From Planctomycetales bacterium (lineage in GTDB: Bacteria > Planctomycetota > Planctomycetia > Isosphaerales > Isosphaeraceae): 50,118 nucleotides of DNA. The translations under genes and the position numbers were made by a program. The notes under the pieces were generated by a model. It saw only the letters and a list, made by a program, of their open reading frames with translations, did no database searches and had not been told where the DNA came from. Of the stretch, positions 18,518 through 27,091 are shown one piece after another; position 1 is the first letter of the stretch; each line of letters begins with the position of its first letter. Location of the stretch: the NCBI GenBank assembly GCA_027451885.1, contig DAIDHX010000064.1, positions 1 to 50,118 on the forward strand. The letters run 5' to 3'.

Positions 18518-21500
18518 CTAGTCGACGATCGCGTCTGTTCGCAAGGTCAAGAGATCGCGAAGTTGAGCGTTTGAAAGCTCCGTCAACCACGCGTCGCCGC
18601 TCCCCACGACCATCCCCGCGATCGCCTTCTTCTTCTCGATCAACTCCGCGATCTGTTCTTCGAGCGTGCCCAGACAGACAAACTTGTTCACCTGCACACG
18701 TTTGGTTTGGCCGATGCGATACGCGCGGTCGGACGCCTGGTTTTCGACCGCGGGGTTCCACCAGCGATCGAAATGAAAGACGTGGCTCGCGGCCGTGAGA
18801 TTGAGCCCCACGCCCCCCGCCTTGAGCGACAGTACAAAAAGGGCAGGCGCGTTTCGATCGCTGGACTGAAATCGCTCGATCATCCGATCACGCGCGGTCT
18901 TTGTGGTCGCGCCGTGAAGAAACAGCACCTCGCGGCCGAAGGCGACCTGGAGCTGGTCGCGCAGGATCTCACCCATCTCCGCGAACTGGGTGAAAATGAG
19001 TGCCCTGTCTCCCACCGACAGCGCTTCCTCGAGCATCTCGCGCAAACGCGTGAGTTTTCCCGACCGCGCGAGGGAGTTTTGGCGATCGCGCAGATAATGC
19101 GCGGGGTGGTTGCAGACCTGCTTGAGTCGCATGAGCGTGGCGAGGACGAGCCCCTTGCGTTCCATGCCCTCGGAATTCCTGATGCGCTCGAGCGTTTCCT
19201 CAACCACGGCCGTGTAAAGCGAGCCCTGCTCGCGCGTCAGGTTGCAATAAACCGTGATCTCGTGTTTCTGAGGCAGGTCCGCAATGATCGCCTGATCGGT
19301 TTTCAACCTGCGTAGGATGAACGGGCCGGAGAGGGCCTTGAGCCGGTTGGCGGCGGCGGGGTCGTGTCCAGCCTGAATCGGCGCCAGGAATTTGCGTCTG
19401 AACTCGGCGGCCGAGCCCAGCCAGCCGGGATTGAGAAACTCCATGATCGACCACAGGTCGCCGACGTGGTTTTCAACAGGAGTGCCGGTGAGCGCGATCC
19501 TGTGCTCGGCCTTGAGCAGCCGGGCCGCCCTGGCCTGCTTTGTCTCTGCGTTCTTGATGTTTTGCGCCTCGTCGAGCACGACCGTTCCCCACGCGACGCG
19601 GTCGAAGAGCTCCTGGTCGCGCTGAAGGAGCGCGTAGCTCGTGATCACGATCGCGTGTTCCAAAACATGGGAGCGGAACCGGCTGCCGCGGGTGCGGTCG
19701 CCGCCATGGTGCACCAGCACGGGCAGGTCGGGAGTGAACCTGGCTGCTTCCTTTTTCCAGTTGCCCACAACCGATGTGGGGCAGACAAGGAGACTCGGAC
19801 GCCTGGCTTCGGGGTTGGTCTCCCATTCGTGCTGAATCAGGGCGAGCGTCTGAATGGTTTTGCCCAGCCCCATATCATCTGCCAGGCAGGCTCCCAGACC
19901 CCATTTGCGTAGAAACGCCAGCCAGGATAAACCGCGGGCCTGATACGGTCGAAGGATACCGATGAAGCCCGAGGGCGAGGGCAGGAGATCGAAGTCGGCG
20001 GCGGACTGGAGCCGCTTGATCAGGTCGCCGAGCCAGCCTGAGGCGTCAACACCCGCGAACTCGAGATGCTCGATCGCGGGCCGTGCGCCGAGAGCCAGGT
20101 GGAGCGCTTCACGCGCGGAAATCTTGAGCGATTCCTTTGATTTCCAGAATGCCACGGCGGCCGCGATCTCTTCCGGACTGAGCTCGACCCAACGGCCGCG
20201 AAACTTGACCAGCGGCGACTTGAGACGAGCGAGCTCGAGGAGCTCAGCGCGCGTGAGAATCTGATCGCCGATCGCGACATTCCATTCAAAATCAAGAATG
20301 GCGTCCAACGAGAGACTCGCCTGGCTGCGCAGGCGGGGCGAGCGAACCTGGGCGCTTGCCGTGAGCCGAAACGCAGCGCCCGCACGGGTCCACCATGACG
20401 GCAAGAACACGCCGAAGCCAGCCTGCTCGAGCGCTGCGGCCCTGGTGCTCAGGAACTCATGCGCCCCGCGCGAGTCGAGCCCGTAACCGGCTGGCGAGCG
20501 AGACCTCAGACTGGCCGCGATTCGCGGACAGAGAATCGCCGCCTGTCCTAGCGCGGAGAGTAAATACTCACGGGGTTCGAAGCCGCTTTCCGCGAGCAGG
20601 GCCGTGGCCTTTCCGCGATCGGTCCAGACCTTTTTCGCGGGCACGAGCAAGCTAGGCTCGCGGACAGACTGGAGCAGGAACGAGACGCGCCAGGAGTTGG
20701 GTTTTTGTGGTGCGTTCGCGGCAGGCTCAGTCAGGCGGAAGCAAAGCCGGTAAGGCGCGTGCGCGGCACGCTCCACGGGGCGGCGCCACTCGGTGGCAGC
20801 GGCGGCAAGCTCGTTGAGTTCGGAGGCTGAGCCTGCCAGTCGGCCGTCGTTCGATTTCAGGGCGGCGACCCAGGCATCGTGCACGCTGGGAAAAGTGCGG
20901 CGGCGATCGTGCGGTTTGCGTCCGGCTGATTCGCGGACGAGCGTATCCACAAGCGCGCCCAGGAGCGGCATCATGACATCGGCCGCTGGACGCATGGGAG
21001 GCGCCTGCGGATCGCGCCCGAGTGCGCGGCAGGCATGCGGCATGGCGCGGGCGAGTCGTTCCGCTTCCAGTCGATCCGACCCCAGCAAGGCGGGCATCCA
21101 TCGCGCTTCGCAAATTCCGCCCGCGACTCGCTCGACCGCGGGAAGATACTGCTGCCTCGCCACGATTCCACACGCGAACCGGAACACGCTCGCCCAGTAC
21201 GCAAGCGGCTTGCCGACCACCACCCCCGGGCGCCAGACAACCTGGTCGAGTGAGGCCGGCAGCACCCTTGCGCAATCGGCGGTGGAAAGCTCAAGGGCGG
21301 GGATCTCCCAGGGCTCAAGCCGGACCTTCGCGGGTTCGACCGGTTCAGGACGCGGGACGAGAATCGGGCTCGAGGCGATCGCGCCCGCATCGTTCGACGG
21401 CAGCCAGGCGACCAGGCGCTCCGCGCGCCTGGTATCGAGCGCAAGCTCGGGAAAACGCTCCGCGGCCACGCGCGCCAGCCGATCTTCCTCAAGTGCATAT

Positions 21501-21625
21501 CGCGCCCGCGCAAGCGCAGGCTTGCGGCCTCGGGCCGCGCGCGTTCGCCGTGGATCTGGCTCGGGAGCGGCTTCGCCCCATAGCATCAGTCGACCCTCAA
21601 CACTCGAAGCATGGAGGATGATCAT
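18518..21625 (-). CDS. SNF2-family DNA translocase/helicase (DUF3670-SNF2)
   Basis: A 1035-residue Swi2/Snf2 ATPase. The N-terminal ~500 residues include the DUF3670-like block LDAILDFEWNVAIGD...LLELARLKSPLVKFRGRWVEL just before the motor. Motor motifs are LADDMGLGKTIQTLALI (Walker A), VVLDEAQNIKN (DEAQ box), ALTGTPVENHVGDLWSI, IFTQFAEMG, and near the C-terminus HFDRWWNPAVENQA and SDRAYRIGQTKRV. The DEAQ form and RIGQ motif are typical of bacterial SNF2 proteins. ATG 21625 follows AAGGA by about seven bases; the in-frame ATG at 21646 is less likely. It sits immediately upstream of the SWIM gene and likely forms a two-gene unit with it. It probably translocates on double-stranded DNA; the physiological role is unknown. 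Confidence 0.93.
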   Translation of the reverse strand: MIILHASSVEGRLMLWGEAAPEPDPRRTRAARGRKPALARARYALEEDRLARVAAERFPELALDTRRAERLVAWLPSNDAGAIASSPILVPRPEPVEPAKVRLEPWEIPALELSTADCARVLPASLDQVVWRPGVVVGKPLAYWASVFRFACGIVARQQYLPAVERVAGGICEARWMPALLGSDRLEAERLARAMPHACRALGRDPQAPPMRPAADVMMPLLGALVDTLVRESAGRKPHDRRRTFPSVHDAWVAALKSNDGRLAGSASELNELAAAATEWRRPVERAAHAPYRLCFRLTEPAANAPQKPNSWRVSFLLQSVREPSLLVPAKKVWTDRGKATALLAESGFEPREYLLSALGQAAILCPRIAASLRSRSPAGYGLDSRGAHEFLSTRAAALEQAGFGVFLPSWWTRAGAAFRLTASAQVRSPRLRSQASLSLDAILDFEWNVAIGDQILTRAELLELARLKSPLVKFRGRWVELSPEEIAAAVAFWKSKESLKISAREALHLALGARPAIEHLEFAGVDASGWLGDLIKRLQSAADFDLLPSPSGFIGILRPYQARGLSWLAFLRKWGLGACLADDMGLGKTIQTLALIQHEWETNPEARRPSLLVCPTSVVGNWKKEAARFTPDLPVLVHHGGDRTRGSRFRSHVLEHAIVITSYALLQRDQELFDRVAWGTVVLDEAQNIKNAETKQARAARLLKAEHRIALTGTPVENHVGDLWSIMEFLNPGWLGSAAEFRRKFLAPIQAGHDPAAANRLKALSGPFILRRLKTDQAIIADLPQKHEITVYCNLTREQGSLYTAVVEETLERIRNSEGMERKGLVLATLMRLKQVCNHPAHYLRDRQNSLARSGKLTRLREMLEEALSVGDRALIFTQFAEMGEILRDQLQVAFGREVLFLHGATTKTARDRMIERFQSSDRNAPALFVLSLKAGGVGLNLTAASHVFHFDRWWNPAVENQASDRAYRIGQTKRVQVNKFVCLGTLEEQIAELIEKKKAIAGMVVGSGDAWLTELSNAQLRDLLTLRTDAIVD

Positions 21626-21723
21626 GGCGCATCCTTGCCTGTCCACATCGTGAACTGCAGATCGTCTGTCACCAATTCCTCAAGGCCGCCCTGGCCTGAA
21701 GATGAAGATCCCGACCTGAGAGT

Positions 21724-23064
21724 TTACTTCGCCTGGTACGCTCGATCGAGAATGTCAATCGGGTGCGCGACCTCGAGATCCATGCCGCGTGCGCGGGCAT
21801 GGCGCGCGATCTGAAGAATACAGCCGACGTTGCCGGTGAGCACAGTCTTTGCGCCCGTGGCCTCGACGTTGTCGAGCTTACGGTTGCCGAGCCGCTCCGC
21901 CATTTCGGGCTGGGTCAGATTGTACGTTCCCGCCGCGCCGCAGCAGATCTCGCTTTCCTCGAGCGGCACAAGCTCAAGGCCGGGGACCATCGCCAGAAGC
22001 GACCTGGGTTGCGCGCGGACCTGCTGGGCGTGGCAGAGATGACAGGCGTCGTGATACGTGGCGACCAGGTCCACATGCCCCGTGGGCGCTACCGGCCCAA
22101 GCGCGGCCAGGAACTCGCACACGTCCTTGACCTTGGCGGTGAACTGCGCGGCGGGTTCCCCATCTGAGCTTGCGAGAATATGGGCGTAATCCTTGAGCAT
22201 GGCGCCACAGCCCGCAGCATTGACCACGATCGCATCGACGCCGGCTTTCTGGAACACATCGATATTCTTCCGCGCGAGCTCGAGCGCGGGGGCCTCGCTG
22301 CCGGAGTGATAATGAATCGCGCCGCAGCACCCCTGGCCGCGCGGCACCACAACCTCGCAGCCGTTGTGCTGCAGCACACGCGCTGTGGCGTGGGTCGTCG
22401 CGGGAAGCATGGCGTCCCCCACGCAGCCCAGAAAGAGCCCCACGCGCGCCCTCCTGGGGCCGATCGGCGGCAAGATTTCGGGCAGCGCGCCTTCGCCACG
22501 CTTGAGCCTGGGCAGCATTCCCGTCAGGCGCTGGAGCGTTCCCGGCAAGAGCTTCGTTAGCCCCGAGCGCTCGCTCCAGTCGAGAATCCCCATGCGCTGG
22601 AGAATCCGTGCCGGGGCAAGCGCCAGTTTCACCCGATCACGATAGGGAAACACATTCCGCATCAGGAACCGCTCGATCAATCCGGAATCGCTGCCGGGCG
22701 CGGCCGCTTGATGGAGCGCGATCTTGAACGGCTCGATCATGTGCCCATAGCGTACCCCAGACGGGCAGGCGGATTCGCAGGCGCGGCAGTCGAGACAGAG
22801 CTCCAGATGCTCGCGCACCCCTGGCCCCATCGCGAGCCGGCCGTCGACCACCGCGCGCATCAGATAGATTCGCCCGCGCGGGCTGTCGTTCTCGTCACGC
22901 GTTTCGAGATACGTTGGGCAGCTCGCGGTGCAAAGCCCGCAGTGAACACATTCCTGGTAGCGGCGATAGGGAATCTTCTTTTCGATCCAGGCGAGATCCA
23001 CCTGCGATCCAGCGGCCTGCGCGGCGGGAGCGTGGGACTCGGCGGGTTGGGTTGTCGTAGCCAT
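21724..23064 (-). CDS. glcF: Glycolate oxidase iron-sulfur subunit
   Basis: Electron-transfer subunit of glycolate oxidase. It has two 4Fe-4S motifs, CVHCGLCTASCP and CLDCRACESACP, followed by two CCG (heterodisulfide-reductase-like) domains with FLGCVGDAMLP, GCCGAIHYHSG, YHDACHLCHAQ and ICCGAAGTYNL. The 446-residue length is close to E. coli GlcF (~407) plus an Ala/Gln-rich N-terminal extension. The ATG at 23064 has GAGGA just upstream and lies seven bases after the glcE stop. It works with GlcD and GlcE to oxidise glycolate to glyoxylate, passing electrons towards the membrane quinone pool. Confidence 0.93.
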   Translation of the reverse strand: MATTTQPAESHAPAAQAAGSQVDLAWIEKKIPYRRYQECVHCGLCTASCPTYLETRDENDSPRGRIYLMRAVVDGRLAMGPGVREHLELCLDCRACESACPSGVRYGHMIEPFKIALHQAAAPGSDSGLIERFLMRNVFPYRDRVKLALAPARILQRMGILDWSERSGLTKLLPGTLQRLTGMLPRLKRGEGALPEILPPIGPRRARVGLFLGCVGDAMLPATTHATARVLQHNGCEVVVPRGQGCCGAIHYHSGSEAPALELARKNIDVFQKAGVDAIVVNAAGCGAMLKDYAHILASSDGEPAAQFTAKVKDVCEFLAALGPVAPTGHVDLVATYHDACHLCHAQQVRAQPRSLLAMVPGLELVPLEESEICCGAAGTYNLTQPEMAERLGNRKLDNVEATGAKTVLTGNVGCILQIARHARARGMDLEVAHPIDILDRAYQAK

Positions 23065-23071
23065 TCCATCC

Positions 23072-24376
23072 TCACAGAGAGGCAGACTGCGTCTGCATGC
23101 CAGCGGTTGTCTCGATCGAATCAACGAACCGCCCTGGGTTGAGCGCGTGGAGCGGGTCGAGCGTGGCCTTCACCTTTCTGGCAAGCGGCCAGTCCGCGCG
23201 CGGCAGGCCCCAGACGGAGATCCGCGACTTCCAATCGGTGGGGCAGCGCGTGACGATCAGGTAGCCTTCCTCGGCGGCGGCGAGCTGCTGGAGGCGGGAG
23301 ACGGCGGCCGCGGTCTCCTCGAACGACCAGTCGCCAATCGCGTGAGCGTGCACGATGCCGTCACCCGCGTGCGCCCGGGCGCTCATGCGGGCAGGATCGA
23401 GCTGGTCGAGAAAGCCGGGAACCGAGTGCGGGCACAGGTTCGCCTGGATCGAGAAGGGACCGATGCGGCTGGCCTGGAAATCGGCGAGTGCGCGCCAGAG
23501 GGGCTCACAGTCCTGGCCCTGGATCTCCGCGCGGTCGTTCGGGTCGAGCTCGAGCCGAATCTGCTCGAGCTGCCAGGCGATCGAATCGGGATTGTCCTCG
23601 AAGCCGGCCACGAGCACGTAGCGATCGATCGGCAAGTCGATCGATCCGGCGATCTCCCGCGCCGCGGGCTCCGAAAGCAGCTCGAGCGCGACCGGCCGCG
23701 TGAGCGAGACATTGAGCCGCTCGAGCGCGGATGCCACAGCGCCCGCGTCCGCGAGCGGAGTCCACACGAGCGCGGCGGTCTCTGGAATCGGGCGAACCTT
23801 CAGCGTGGCCTGCACGATCACCCCCAGCGTACCCATCGAGCCGGTGAGCAGCTTGGGAAAATCATATCCGGCAACGTTTTTCACAACGCGCCCGCCCCCC
23901 TTGATGAGCTCGCCGCGCGAACTCGCGAAGGTCACGCCGATGATCAGGTCGCGCGGCCGGCCGAGGCCGAACCGCCTGGGTCCACTCGCCTGCGTGGCCA
24001 GAATGCCGCCAATCGTGGCGCGTTCAGGCTCGGGAGGATCGAGCGGGAGCCGTTGCCCCTGGCCAGCGAGCACAGCGCTGAGCGCGGCGAGCGTCATCCC
24101 CGCCTCGACCGTGATGGTCATGTCCGCGTGAGGATAGTCGACAACGCGATCGAGCCCGAGCGTGCTCATGGCCACGCCCGGACGTGATGGCACACCGCCA
24201 TAATCAAGCGCTGTGCAGCCGCCCTGGGGATAGATCGCCAGTCCCTCGGCCGCGCGGGCGCGAACCGCCTCGGCAAGCTCCTCAGGGGTTCGCGGCCGAT
24301 CGGTTGCGACGGCAAATCGGCCGTCGCCAAGTACGCCGCCGGCGTCGCTCGCCGGCCAGCTCCATTCGGTGCTCAA
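23072..24376 (-). CDS. glcE: Glycolate oxidase FAD-binding subunit
   Basis: FAD-linked oxidase subunit of 434 residues. The PCMH-type FAD domain shows LAIYPQGGCTALDYGG, VVDYPHADMTITVEAGMT, LPLDPPEPERATIGG and GGGRVVKNVAGYDFPKLLTG, all characteristic of GlcE and distinct from the longer GlcD. It begins with TTG overlapping the stop of the upstream unknown gene (TTGA), so translation is probably coupled; no ATG or GTG near the N-terminus fits better. GlcF follows after seven bases. Confidence 0.92.
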   Translation of the reverse strand: MSTEWSWPASDAGGVLGDGRFAVATDRPRTPEELAEAVRARAAEGLAIYPQGGCTALDYGGVPSRPGVAMSTLGLDRVVDYPHADMTITVEAGMTLAALSAVLAGQGQRLPLDPPEPERATIGGILATQASGPRRFGLGRPRDLIIGVTFASSRGELIKGGGRVVKNVAGYDFPKLLTGSMGTLGVIVQATLKVRPIPETAALVWTPLADAGAVASALERLNVSLTRPVALELLSEPAAREIAGSIDLPIDRYVLVAGFEDNPDSIAWQLEQIRLELDPNDRAEIQGQDCEPLWRALADFQASRIGPFSIQANLCPHSVPGFLDQLDPARMSARAHAGDGIVHAHAIGDWSFEETAAAVSRLQQLAAAEEGYLIVTRCPTDWKSRISVWGLPRADWPLARKVKATLDPLHALNPGRFVDSIETTAGMQTQSASL

Positions 24377-25263
24377 TCCAGTTGCTCCGCGTCGCCCGGG
24401 CGACGGTTCGAGAAATAACGAATGTCCTCGCCGGAAAGAATGCGCTCAACCCCCTCCTGCACCGCGCGAATCACCGCGATCGTGGACTCATCAAAAACGC
24501 CAGGCCAGGCATCGGTGAGCAGCACCTGCGACTCGAGCGCCAGCCGGTGCAGCACATGGGCCATGTCCCGTTCGATTACGGGTGCGTCCCGAAGCTCCTC
24601 CTCAAGCTGCCTGAGCGCCCACATGAGCTCGGCCGATTTCGCTGGCGGCACCGGCTCGCCCCGTCTGAGACAGGGCAAAAAGCCGTGCTCGTCGACCGTC
24701 CGCCCCACGTGCCGCCAGAGGATCGTCCGCGTTGCCGTGTCGATCATCGGGGTGTTGCCTTTCTCGGGTCGCTCCTCATCCGGCTCGAGCAAATGACCGG
24801 GCGGGACGGGGATCACACGGTCCGCGCCTGCGATCTCAATGACCCGCGGCGGGTCGAGCGACGGTGTCTCCGGCTCGTCTTCGAGCCGCTCAACGGAGCT
24901 CGCCGTGAGTGGCTGCGGCTTCGAATCCACGGGCAATGACCTGCGCGACAATTCCGCGAGATAATCGGGATCACTGGCGATCTCGTCGAGCCCGCCCAGC
25001 CGCCCGCGTTTGGACTCCACCTCGGCTACCTTGCGATCGACCCGTTCGCGATCGATGGCCTGCATGAGCAAGAGCTCGCAGTAGCGCTGAAGCGAGGGCT
25101 CACCGGCTTTTTCGGCCAGCGACTCGGCGAGATCAAGGATGCGCTGGGGAAGGTAGAGAATGAGGCGATCGACGTCGTTGTCGTTTGTGATGGGGCGATT
25201 TTCGCCGCTGCGAAAGACCCCCGGCAACCGCCGCCAGCGCGAGAATCGAGGTCGCTTGGTCAC
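24373..25263 (-). CDS. Conserved-looking protein of unknown function within the glc operon
   Basis: A 296-residue, strongly acidic protein from a GTG start at 25263 that I do not recognise. The N-terminus is basic (MTKRPRFSRWRRLPG). Residues ~30-70 contain LILYLPQRILDLAESLAEK followed by a second amphipathic helix, which loosely recalls a ribbon-helix-helix DNA-binding fold. Residues 70-180 are Glu/Pro-rich and probably disordered. The C-terminal ~120 residues are predicted helical and include DTATRTILWRHVGRTVDEHG and ERILSGEDIRYFSNRRPGD. There is no signal peptide or membrane helix. It lies 112 bases after glcD and overlaps glcE (TTGA), so it is a true operon member; a regulatory or assembly role in glycolate oxidation is an inference from position only. 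Confidence 0.75.
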   Translation of the reverse strand: MTKRPRFSRWRRLPGVFRSGENRPITNDNDVDRLILYLPQRILDLAESLAEKAGEPSLQRYCELLLMQAIDRERVDRKVAEVESKRGRLGGLDEIASDPDYLAELSRRSLPVDSKPQPLTASSVERLEDEPETPSLDPPRVIEIAGADRVIPVPPGHLLEPDEERPEKGNTPMIDTATRTILWRHVGRTVDEHGFLPCLRRGEPVPPAKSAELMWALRQLEEELRDAPVIERDMAHVLHRLALESQVLLTDAWPGVFDESTIAVIRAVQEGVERILSGEDIRYFSNRRPGDAEQLD

Positions 25264-25375
25264 GGCTGGACCGCTCCATCAAACCGGTTCGACACCAGGA
25301 GAGCCGCGGTTGCAGACGCCGGACTCTCCTTCACGATAACGCGGCAAGGCCCCGGCGGGAATCACCGGGCGGAAC

Positions 25376-26851
25376 TCAGGCTGGGGCAGCGCGGCGGGGA
25401 CCGGTTTTCTCCAGGCACCCCGCGCCGCCGGGGATCATCTTGAGCGGGTTGCACCGACCCTGGGGATTGAAGGCGTCTCGAATCGCCAGCATGGCGGCCA
25501 GGTCCGCCGGCGAAAACAGCTTCGGCATGAATTCCATCTTCTCCACGCCGATACCATGCTCGCCGGTCACGCTGCCGCCAAGTGCAATGCATTCGTCCAG
25601 AATCTCGTGACTGGCCTTCATCACCCGCTCGACTTCGTCGGCGTTCCGCTCGTCGAAGAGCAAGATCGGGTGAATGTTGCCGTCCCCCGCGTGGAACACG
25701 TTGGCGATCCGTAGGTTGTGCCGTCGGCCCACATCCACGATGTGCCGCAGAATCTGCGGCAGCTTGGTCCGCGGCACCACGCCGTCCTGGGTGCAGTAGG
25801 TGGGGCTCAGCCGCCCGATCGCGCCAAAGGCCGACTTGCGGCTCTTCCAGATCGCCACATATTCAGGCTCCTTGCGCGTGCGCCAGGCAATCGATCGGCG
25901 AATCTCGCCTCCACGCGCGGAGACGATCTCGGCCACGGCCCTGGCCTCACGCTCTAAACCGGCCTCGAGACCGTCAATCTCGATGATCAGCACCGCTCCC
26001 GCCTCGGTCGGGAAGCCAAAACGAAACGCCTCCTCCACCGCCTGGATCATCAGGTTGTCGAGCATCTCAAGCGCGGCCGGAACGATCCCCGCGGCGATGA
26101 TGCCGCTCACCGTCTCCGTCGCCGCATCAACCGAGTCGAACACCGCCAGGAATGTGCGCCCCGCCTCAGGATCACGAGTCAGGTTGACCACCGCCTCGGT
26201 GACGATGCCGAACGTCCCCTCATTGCCCACCACCAGCCCGGTCAGATCATAACCCGGCGGGTCGAGCACCTTGCCGCCGGTCTTCACCACGTTGCCGTCC
26301 GGCATGACAAGCGTGGTTCCGCGCACGTGGTTGACCGTGACGCCGTATTTGAGCGTGTGCGGACCGCCGGAATTCGTGGCCACGTTGCCGCCGATGGTGC
26401 ACGCCCCCTGGCTGGAAGGATCGGGCGCGTAATGAAATCCCGTGCCCCCCAGCGACCGCGTCAGAAACACGTTCACAAGCCCGGTTTCAACGATGGCATA
26501 ACGGTCGCGCAGGCTGACTTCAAGGATCCGCTTCATCCGTGTGAGGCAGACCATGACCCCGCCGCCGATCGAGAGCGTGCCGCCGGCAAGGCTCGTCCCC
26601 GCGCCCCGAGGCACGAACGGCAGGCCGTGGCGATTGCAAATCCGCACGATCTCGGCCGCCTGCGCGGTGGACGTGGGGAACACAACCAGGTCGGGAATGC
26701 TCCGCTCAACCAGGTAACCGTCGCATTCGTAGACCAGCATCTCCTCCGCGCGCGAGAGCACGTTCTCTTCGCCGACCGCGGCCGTAAGCTCGGCCACAGC
26801 CCGCGCGGGGATCAAAACCCTGTGCTCCGCAACTGATCCGTTCGACCTCAT
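25376..26851 (-). CDS. glcD: Glycolate oxidase catalytic FAD subunit (GlcD / FAD-linked oxidase)
   Basis: Catalytic subunit that oxidises glycolate (or D-lactate in relatives) using FAD. Motifs of the VAO/PCMH FAD fold: YLVERSIPDLVVFPTS, GLPFVPRGAGTSLAGG, the loop HYAPDPSSQGACTIGGNV, VVGNEGTFGIVTEAVV, and the C-terminal metal/substrate block NVFHAGDGNIHPILLFD plus GGSVTGEHGIGVEK. At 491 residues it matches GlcD (~499). ATG 26851 follows GAGG by about five bases; the in-frame ATG at 26911 is rejected because the added 20 residues do not fit the family. First gene of the glcD-unknown-glcE-glcF operon. Confidence 0.94.
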   Translation of the reverse strand: MRSNGSVAEHRVLIPARAVAELTAAVGEENVLSRAEEMLVYECDGYLVERSIPDLVVFPTSTAQAAEIVRICNRHGLPFVPRGAGTSLAGGTLSIGGGVMVCLTRMKRILEVSLRDRYAIVETGLVNVFLTRSLGGTGFHYAPDPSSQGACTIGGNVATNSGGPHTLKYGVTVNHVRGTTLVMPDGNVVKTGGKVLDPPGYDLTGLVVGNEGTFGIVTEAVVNLTRDPEAGRTFLAVFDSVDAATETVSGIIAAGIVPAALEMLDNLMIQAVEEAFRFGFPTEAGAVLIIEIDGLEAGLEREARAVAEIVSARGGEIRRSIAWRTRKEPEYVAIWKSRKSAFGAIGRLSPTYCTQDGVVPRTKLPQILRHIVDVGRRHNLRIANVFHAGDGNIHPILLFDERNADEVERVMKASHEILDECIALGGSVTGEHGIGVEKMEFMPKLFSPADLAAMLAIRDAFNPQGRCNPLKMIPGGAGCLEKTGPRRAAPA

Positions 26852-26959
26852 GAATCCTCGCCGCGCCAATGGGCTTGCGGGTAACAAACGGGTGAAATCG
26901 AGCCGAGGCACGTGCGATTCCAGGGAATCGCCGCTCCGTTATCGTCGGTGAAATCCAGC

Positions 26960-26972
26960 GGCTTGGCAAGCC
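26960..26972. promoter_or_regulatory. Possible operator palindrome in divergent glcD/secreted-protein gap
   Basis: GGCTTG-G-CAAGCC is a perfect 6+1+6 inverted repeat in the 240-base gap between divergent glcD and the secreted-protein gene, 108 bases upstream of the glcD start. It may be a regulator-binding site; only its symmetry and position support this. Confidence 0.25.
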
Positions 26973-27010
26973 TTGGGGCAATGCCAGCGCGTGACCCAAA
27001 GCAATCGTTG

Positions 27011-27039
27011 TTGACGAAAGAGGTCCCTTGCGTTAGGAG
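27011..27039 (+). promoter_or_regulatory. Weak candidate promoter for the secreted-protein gene
   Basis: TTGACG and TAGGAG are 17 bases apart and lie about 52 bases before the ATG at 27092. The -35 is good, the -10 poor (three of six positions). Confidence 0.28.
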
Positions 27040-27091
27040 TTCGGACAACTGCGAAAGTATGGATGGCTCCGCGCGATCAAGGAGGATTGCC

